DNA from: Acanthosoma haemorrhoidale
Taxonomy: Eukaryota; Arthropoda; Insecta; Hemiptera; Acanthosomatidae
Direction: 5' to 3'
Assembly (NCBI GenBank): GCA_930367205.1
Contig: OV884015.1
Location: 76,151,341 to 76,215,340 of the forward strand
Length of the DNA stretch: 64,000 nt
Positions 57,195-64,000 of the stretch are shown piece after piece. Within the stretch, counting starts at the first letter, position 1, and every line of letters starts with the position of its first letter. The notes below the pieces were generated by a model, which saw only the letters and a program-made list of their open reading frames with translations, was not told where the DNA came from and ran no database searches. Made by a program: the position numbers and the translations under genes.

Positions 57195-57957
57195 TTCTTT
57201 ATTGTGCTAAAATTACAATCTGCCTCATTAGGCAATAATTAATTGTGATAAATGTTGTCATTCATACCATATTTACAATTTTCATTCACTCGCTCATTCA
57301 TACAGTATTTACAAAGAGCCCAGAGGCCTCCCAACTTCACATGGTTGTCACCTCCCTTGGATGAGAAAGAGGAAGCGGAGTCTTGGAAAGTCTCCCACGC
57401 TCCCCCGTCAGCCGTGTCACAGGATACGACCCAGTGTAGACTAACGAAGAGCGCGAGAGCCACTGACTCCCACTGTCACGCATTTATAGCAGGTCACGAG
57501 GACACTGCTGTTTCAGTCTCCAAGCAGGATTATAGGGATGAGTGGTGCAGTGCAATGAATGTGCTACGGGATTAGGGTGGTTGGAAAGGTTACTATGGAA
57601 TTTCATGAACTTAGAAGGGATGAGTTCAAGAATTTAAGGTATATTAAGATCGTTATGAAGGATTTTGTTGCTGACATAATAAGGGGCATTTACTATTGAT
57701 CTCAGGACTTTTGATTGAAAGGATTAGGTACGCTTTATGTTCTACTTTTTTGCTGTCCCCCATAGCTCTATTCCGATAGATTGGGTTTAGTAAAACTTTT
57801 GTGATTTATTTATTTTCTATTGAGAGATGGGGTGTCCTCTGAAGTAGTCTGTACAGTTGTCCAAAGTGTCTGTTTAGTTTTTATCTTTTTAGCCTCGTAT
57901 GTGGGTTCCAGAGCAGCCTTTTGTCGAGATGGAAGCCTAAGTACCGCACTATGTTTG
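57195..57957 (-). pseudogene. Jockey-like LINE J1, copy E
   Basis: The minus strand carries decayed thumb sequence (from about 57950: LGFHLDKRL..., WNPHTRLKR equivalents), a frame-broken ELWG...RIQSF region and the full J1 3' UTR, with CTGCTATAAATGCGTGACAG and the 3' end TTGCCTAATGAGGCAGATTG, then CACAATAAAGAA. The flanks GTTATTGAAAC (57184-57194) and GTTATTAGAAAC (57958-57969) look like a target-site duplication with one indel. The open frames at 57239-57575 lie in the UTR. Confidence 0.85.
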
Positions 57958-58546
57958 GTTATTAGAAACACATTCTAAGATCTATAGGTTGGTTATTCGC
58001 TGGTGATTTCCCCCACCTAACCGTGTAGATACTAGCGTGATAAGGAAGCTCCAGGGTTTTACCGCTGTCACACATCGATGGATATCTGGCACCTAATGTA
58101 CATTGAGCCTGTAAACTGTAGCTTGTATCAGTATATCAGCCGTTTGGTATCGCTAGCTGACAGAGGGTGTAATGACGCTGCAAAGCTGTGTCCAGTGGCA
58201 GGTTGACGTTGTAAACCCATCGATCCGGCATTATCCAAGAGTGAGCGATTGCATCAGCCGGTTCCAGGTATATGTCTCCATGGGGCCTCATTTCGTACAA
58301 TGGGCATTGTTCCAAGAGCCCCTAAGCCCGGATCTATTGAATATACAATGACGCAGGCAATGCATTCTATCCCTTCTTATAAGCTTGCTTAAAATCATCG
58401 TCTTGAGTAATCAACCCGAGTCGAAGCGTTTTCTGATTATTTGTCAAACGAGAAATTAACGTGAGTGTTTTAGACTCAAAAATGCGTTTCGAGCATTAAA
58501 TAGATCGTACAGAACTGAAGTCTAACCTCTATACTTTGATGCCATC

Positions 58547-58578
<32 letters not shown>

Positions 58579-59802
58579 TACGTTTTTTATTTTATCTTAT
58601 TTATCTTTTTATTTATTATCTGAGGTTTAAGGTTCTGCTAATAAATAAATAATTCTGGCAAAAAGGTGAATTTAACATTAAAAACAAAAAAAACTTAAAT
58701 TAATTATATAAATACTTATTTATAAATTTGCTTGTTCTTCTTCTTTAATTCTCTTCATTTATCTTCAATCAAAATTAATACTTCTTCTTTTCGTAAAAGT
58801 TCTCTTCTTGATTCTGCTGTTATGTCCAATATCATTAACTAATAAGAAATTTTTATGTTTTACTACACTCACAATCTACTGATATGTCTCACCGGCTGAC
58901 CCAAAACTAGAGTCTGACGCTAACGCCGCGTTCTCAGCAGAACATCCACAGCCATCTTTTTTTTCATAACCTTCACTCCTTTGTTTTTATCGCCTTCTTG
59001 ATATACGGTTCGATTAACGCCCTTTTCAAATTCTTGATATATTAATTTTACAATATCAAATATCACATATATATATATTTTTTCAAGGGTTCAAACAAAA
59101 CATTAAAACCTTTCTATTTTCTGTAAGAGTATGTATCGGTCTGTTTTGGTGTCTGTTCTCATATGCAAACCATATACAGAAATTTCTCATGGAGTTCCTA
59201 TCTAAGGAATACATTGTAATATATTACCATCAAAATAAAAAATGAGTAAGCGTTATAAATTAAATTTAAAATATAATTTCAAATTAATGGTACTTATTAA
59301 CTACCCTAGGCTACCTGCTTTGTTTAGTAAAACTTTTCTTCGGTTGTTATCTTAAGTACGAAACACAGCTGGTTTCCGCGTGAGATGAATCTCATTTGTT
59401 TATATTCATAATGGACTTTTAAGTACGGCTAGAGTGTGCTGACAAATAATACAAACAGGTACTGCTCAAACTCGGTTTGGCAACGTAAAGCAATATAAGT
59501 TAGTCCACTCTGGTAGACTGCCTGCTTTCCGATTCAACTTTTCTTTTCTCCTTTCCCTTCGAAGAAAGAATCAAACGCATTCACAGCTCTCTATAAATAA
59601 CTGTGAATAAGAATGAAATGAATTGACACAATGCGTGCAGTAATACAAGATCTAGACCGTACTAAAAGTGCAAGAGAGGTTAGTGAGTAGTACCAGGTGT
59701 TGTTCTTAGCTCAAGATCAAAGCGGTAGCTTTGTTGTTTGAGAGAAATTACCCGCCCGTTTCAGGGCTTTTCACCTCACACTGAATCGCTCAGTGGAAAT
59801 TA
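57958..59802. other. no recognised gene; one odd open stretch
   Basis: A GC-richer patch at 58000-58350 is open on the minus strand over about 58127-58315 without an ATG (CPLYEMRPHGDIYLEP, IMPDRWVYNVNLPLDTAL). It looks protein-like but matches no family I recognise. The rest is AT-rich. Confidence 0.4.
58552..58575. repeat. (AT)n microsatellite
   Basis: About 12 AT units. Confidence 0.9.
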
Positions 59803-59954
59803 GGTGGACAAAAATCAATTCAAAGAATCGAATAATCGATGAATCCAACACCCTATGAGCCACAGTTTGAGTTAATAACTAACTAAAATTCGTAATCTAC
59901 CTCCATAAAACATACACCGCTCAATTTTTAAACGAGATACGATTTTTGTCCACC
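59803..59954. mobile_element. small MITE with 14-bp TIRs and TA duplication
   Basis: GGTGGACAAAAATC (59803-59816) is the exact reverse complement of GATTTTTGTCCACC (59941-59954). TA borders both ends (59801-59802, 59955-59956). The 152-bp unit has no open frame of its own. The layout fits a non-autonomous Tc1/mariner-type element. With TA included, 16 bases match perfectly, which is unlikely by chance at this spacing. Confidence 0.6.
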
Positions 59955-60568
59955 TAGATTTGCAATTACGCTCATTACACAATGGCGGACACTACAATAC
60001 ACTGTAGGGTACGCGGGGTCCACTGAAATATTATTTTTTGTTATTGACAATTTTGTTGTGGGTCGTACGAAATTTGCCATATTGTCTCTAGCTTTATCGT
60101 AAAATAAAAAAAACTGAGCCAAGGCTTTATTTCATGGATGTGATTTATAGGGCATATATTAAGACCCAGAGGTGTTTTTATCACACACTGTTAAATTATG
60201 CTACTTTTTATTATAAGGTATGTACTAGATTGTAACCGCTTATTAATATCCTATAAAATATAAAAGTCAATAATTTCTTAAATGAAAATTTATACTACAA
60301 AAGAAAATCGATCAACAATTTTAAATCTAGCAGCAGTCCACATTGAAATTTATACCAAATTTGATATAAAGCTAACTGGTTAAGTAAACAGCTTTGTGTT
60401 GTCAGCTATTCGTTCGTACTGGTTTGAAGTTCTGCAAGGTATGTTCTGGGAGATTTATGAGATGTCTGTCTTAAGGTAAGTTTCCTTCAGCAATACAGCA
60501 ATTACTTCTTGTATGTTTCAAACTGTACATAATTAGTGGCGTCTTTACTATGACATATGTGCCTACAC

Positions 60569-60578
60569 GTTAGTCAAG
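60569..60578. repeat. target-site duplication of LINE tail G, left
   Basis: GTTAGTCAAG, repeated at 60776-60785, immediately bordering the inserted LINE tail. Confidence 0.9.
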
Positions 60579-60775
60579 TTTTTTTTTTTTTTTTTTTTAT
60601 TTCAAAACCTTAAATACAATGTACAAAAGAAAAATAACAAAATAATAATCGACTTACGAATTTCTCCTCTTCCTGCATTTAAATGCATTTGGAGGAGTGC
60701 ATAATACAATAAATTTTTTGATGTTAATAGTACTCAGTCTTATATTCACACTAGGTGATGAGGCTCACCTTCTTT
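60579..60775 (-). mobile_element. LINE 3' tail, family G, copy 2
   Basis: A 197-bp insert reading on the minus strand from GGTGAGCCTCATCACCTAGTG to GGTTTTGAAAT and a 20-base poly(A) (T run at 60579-60598), flanked on both sides by GTTAGTCAAG. It matches the tail at 24899-25088. Target-primed insertion, heavily 5'-truncated, so only the 3' UTR is present. Confidence 0.93.
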
Positions 60776-61072
60776 GTTAGTCAAGGGTGGTTCGTGTTCT
60801 TTATAATGTGATCTTATGCTATAATTCTTTTGAGAATGTATCTCATGTACTGACAAAAAACCTACTTTACGGTTATAATCTAACAATGCTGCCAAATACG
60901 AAAACTTTGCTATTTATTTCGACAGGAAATCATAAGTAGTTTTATGGGCACAAACTCTTGCAAACGGGCGTGGCATTTCTTCTATTACATGGTAATATCC
61001 CCAGGGTCGACTCTTCCCGTTTCCATCATAGAGGAATTTTCACTACTAATCATGCTTTTATTGATGATTTCA

Positions 61073-61180
61073 TTTTTTTTTTTTTTTAATATTGAAACTT
61101 CTTTATTTTAATTTTGTCACACTTTCTGTGTGAGAAGTACTATTCCAAATAATCAAATCATGATCAGTAGTGAAAATGAC
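61073..61180 (-). mobile_element. possible retroposed 3' end with poly(A)
   Basis: On the minus strand an AATAAA signal (about 61102-61107) is followed after about 15 bases by a 15-base poly(A) (T run 61073-61087), the layout of a retroposed transcript or LINE end. The 17-base AATAAAGAAGTTTCAAT also occurs at the J1 copy E border (57189-57205). The body is too short to name. It lies between inverted repeats at 61036-61054 and 61159-61177. Confidence 0.45.
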
Positions 61181-61924
61181 CTTATTATGGAAAGGGGAGG
61201 AATCAACCCTAGGGTTGCGTTATGTATTACTTTTTTTAAAAAAAAAATCTAGTATTCTCTGTCAAGCATCATTAGGACTGTGAAGATCTTTTCTAGCCTC
61301 ATCAATTTGTATTAATCCGAATATATCCCGTAGCTTAATTGAATAATTCAAAATGAAAACATAATTTACATATTTTACAGGGAAAACAAACATTACAGTG
61401 TAGGGGGAAGTTATGCATATGCGAAACGTAGGCAGAGCATGGTATAGCGATAAAACAATGTATGCTGGGAGATATAGCAAGCTTTTTTACTAACTTTATA
61501 TGAATAGTAATTTTGTAATTATCCTTGGAGTACTGCTCCCTAAAAATAACTACTATAGCAACGAAATGTTTAGACCTTAGTGATTGGGTATCAGGAGGAC
61601 TGGATGGAATAAGATTTAATGGCTGTGATATCGATACAAGAAAGGTATGCGCAATGCTGGAATGTTGACAGATCGAATTGGACAGATGATCCAATGAGGA
61701 AAGATCTGTCGATGCGTCACTGCAGTGTGTCACCCGGTGTAAACAGCTCCCAAGGGTGTAAACGATGGGCTGAACAGATGAACAGGCAGAAACGAAGAAG
61801 AAAGAAAGTTGCCGATAAGCAGGATTGGGCCAGATCATCTCGGTATAGGATAGAAGAGAGATAGCAGCATCCATTATGACCAAGAAGACAAATCGTAAAC
61901 AGTTGGACCCTAAAAACGGTTAAT

Positions 61925-61927
<3 letters not shown>
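61181..61927. other. no recognised gene
   Basis: It holds the longest open frame of the window (182 codons, minus, 61335-61883) and an opposite-strand frame of 81 codons. Neither resembles a known family. Confidence 0.4.
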
Positions 61928-61997
<70 letters not shown>

Positions 61998-62028
61998 TCT
62001 CTCCCTCTCTCTCTATCTATCTCTCTCT
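61928..62028 (+). repeat. (CT)n microsatellite
   Basis: A perfect CT run of about 65 bp, then interrupted CT/CCCT/CTAT units. Confidence 0.95.
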
Positions 62029-64000
62029 GAGACCCCTAAAGATCCCATCGTTCACAGGGAAACCTTAATCAAAGATGATCGAAGTGAGTAACTAGATGTT
62101 ACACGGTATCAAATAACGGATGCTACCGAAACGTTTTAACGCAGAAGAGGAACAAAACATCAAGCTAATAGTTATTATAAATTTTTCTCCGGCAAATCCA
62201 TTTCTTCTTCAATAACTCCAAAAATCTGTCCCACACTGTCAGTAACACGTTTACATCAATTTGAATTTAATTTTTTTATTCAATAGGCTAAAATTATTAC
62301 TGTACCTTCCTCGTGAATGATTGTCCCAAACCCTGAATCAAGCATTTTTTTTTATTAGTTTATTTACTTATTTTGGACACTTATTTTACAAAAAAATAAT
62401 CCATTTATATGCTGCTTAACCAAATAATTTAAAACTTTTATTTTCGTGTAAACAAAGTTTAGTTTAAAACGTAAAGTGATAATTGTTATCAGTTATTTTT
62501 TAAATTTATAAATAAATGTTTTTTTATAACGTTTATTTCAAAATTTGTTAGGAAAGCGCTTTAGTAAAAGCTTTTGAAACATTAATTTACTCGAACGATA
62601 GTACAAAATCTCTTAGAGGAAAGCAATGTTGGAAAATTCTAATTTCAACAGCTTATCCTTTTACTTTTCTCAATAACTTATTTTAAAAGTTATTTTGCAT
62701 CATAAACTTGAGAAGTTAATGTCAATATCTTTAAGCATTCCTATTAGAGAACCATCGCTTGAGAATTATTATCAAGGTTATGTACCGACAAACAGATCAC
62801 CAAAATGACTTTTAGACAGAACACCCGATAAAAGTCTACATGTGGCGATAGAATTCATATTAAGTACCGCTTTGTTTTTGAGTAACATGAGAAGGTTTGA
62901 CATTATGTAATAGTACATGATTTATGTAGAGTTTATCAATATAGTCATGGCTTGCAAACAGTGGTTGTGGGCTCATTAAATATTGATTAAATGATTGATT
63001 GATTAAATATTGATAATTTCTCCTAGCATTCATTGCTTTTGCAGCCCTATGCACTGTTTTCCTGGTTCTGTGTTTACCTTTGTGTTAAATAATATAATTA
63101 CAATGGGGTACAATGGCGATTGGAAGTTTTCTAAATAGCGAAGAAATTGGTGGGCCCAGGGAAGTGAGAATTTTTCAAATGGACATTGGGCAGTCAAGTC
63201 AACGCGGGGAACCTTTTATTTATTACCCCACAAACAGATGGCATAAAAACTCAAACGTGGAAAGAATTGTGACGATATTTATGAGTTAATAATATAATGT
63301 AATTTAATATTAATTTAGTTATGTACACTTTTTTTGTTAAGAGAGTAATTGTTATTGTTCTTTTTGCAATAATAAGTTCTTAAGCCACTCGTACCGATTC
63401 CCTAAAGACTGACGATATAGTTTGTTTTTTTCTAAATATTTTATTCTGTAGACGTTTCTCTAATTTTTTAATTTTTGATTGAACTAATAAAAAAAGCGGC
63501 TTAGACAAAAAAAATAAACCAAGGGAGGGACAGCTTTGTGGAAATTATCCAAAGAAATGAAAGTATGGTTAAAGGTAGGCGGTTCTTTATACTTGACTAA
63601 CGTCTTTGCCTGCACAGTTGTGTTTAATCTTCAACCTGATCAATTTAGGACAGACCCGACTCGATTTCACTTCGAATATAGAATAAGGTGTGCTTACTTA
63701 CATAACTAACCGATTGGCAGTAAGCTCAGAGGAAACTGGCTAAACTAAATATCAAGAAAAAATATATTAGCTCAAGAATTCAACGCATTTCCGTGTAAGT
63801 TCGAAGTTGACTAAAGGAGCTTCAATAGAGGAAACTTTTGATGTGAAACTGAAAGTTTTTTTAACACCTAATAAAAATCCATAAGATCTTGTTTTTATAA
63901 CAATATCAATATGAAATGTAGGGCCACTGAATCCCAGAGTATTTTTAGTAAAGCACTAAACAACATTCGTGCCCAATTTAGTTGGTGTCTGACAACAAGA
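62029..64000. other. AT-rich stretch, no recognised gene
   Basis: No open frame, repeat or RNA gene could be supported. Confidence 0.55.

Noticed and set aside
61335..61883. 182-codon minus-strand open frame, the longest in the window
   Set aside because: No recognisable domain, low-complexity serine/leucine-rich start and an opposite-strand open frame in the same patch; no splice or promoter support.

Overview
This window looks like AT-rich animal nuclear DNA, most likely from an insect. It is dense in dinucleotide microsatellites and carries decayed Jockey-type LINEs, a D,D34D mariner, a piggyBac-like transposase remnant, LTR retrotransposon LTRs and short inverted-repeat elements. I see no bacterial, organellar or viral gene organisation. 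No complete host gene could be recognised, and the species cannot be assigned from sequence alone. Every protein-level match I can defend is a broken transposable-element gene, apart from a few short, uncertain candidate host exons.

Layout. 1-5.8 kb is noncoding, with a near-identical 75-bp direct repeat and one candidate minus-strand exon. 5.8-7.1 kb is the longest copy (A) of a Jockey-like LINE called J1 here. It is followed by a 258-bp MITE with 37-bp perfect inverted ends and, at 8.7-9.1 kb, the C-terminal end of a piggyBac-like transposase. 9.1-14.3 kb is plain AT-rich DNA. 14.37-14.76 kb is a ~390-bp imperfect palindrome centred on an AT tract. 15.25-17.03 kb holds two LTR copies of one family, one of which grew a long GA microsatellite. 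24.66-25.62 kb and 29.39-30.24 kb are two further copies; the first contains a LINE tail. 31.7-32.6 kb is a second LINE (J2) interrupted by a J1 tail with a clear target-site duplication. 37.6-38.7 kb is J1 copy C. 41.2-41.35 kb is a short reverse-transcriptase fragment with its YADD box. 45.4 kb has a candidate Ig-type exon. 45.6-46.3 kb is J1 copy D. 47.8-48.95 kb is a dead mariner beside another LINE fragment. 55.2-55.7 kb is a diverged fifth LTR copy. 57.2-57.96 kb is J1 copy E. 59.8-60.8 kb has a second MITE and a LINE tail flanked by a 10-bp duplication. The remainder is AT-rich with simple repeats.

How it fits together. This is a graveyard of nested insertions, not a set of cooperating genes. 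Several insertions can be ordered in time: J1 tail into J2, LINE tail into an LTR, and mariner probably into a LINE fragment. The most useful observations are the LTR family defined by its own target-site duplications, the conserved 3' stem-loop of J1, three related hammerhead/Penelope-like motifs, the two MITEs and the long palindrome. If a host gene crosses the window, the candidate exons at 4.9, 12.8, 45.4 and 49.6 kb (all minus strand) are where to look. They rest only on short open frames and splice-site matches.
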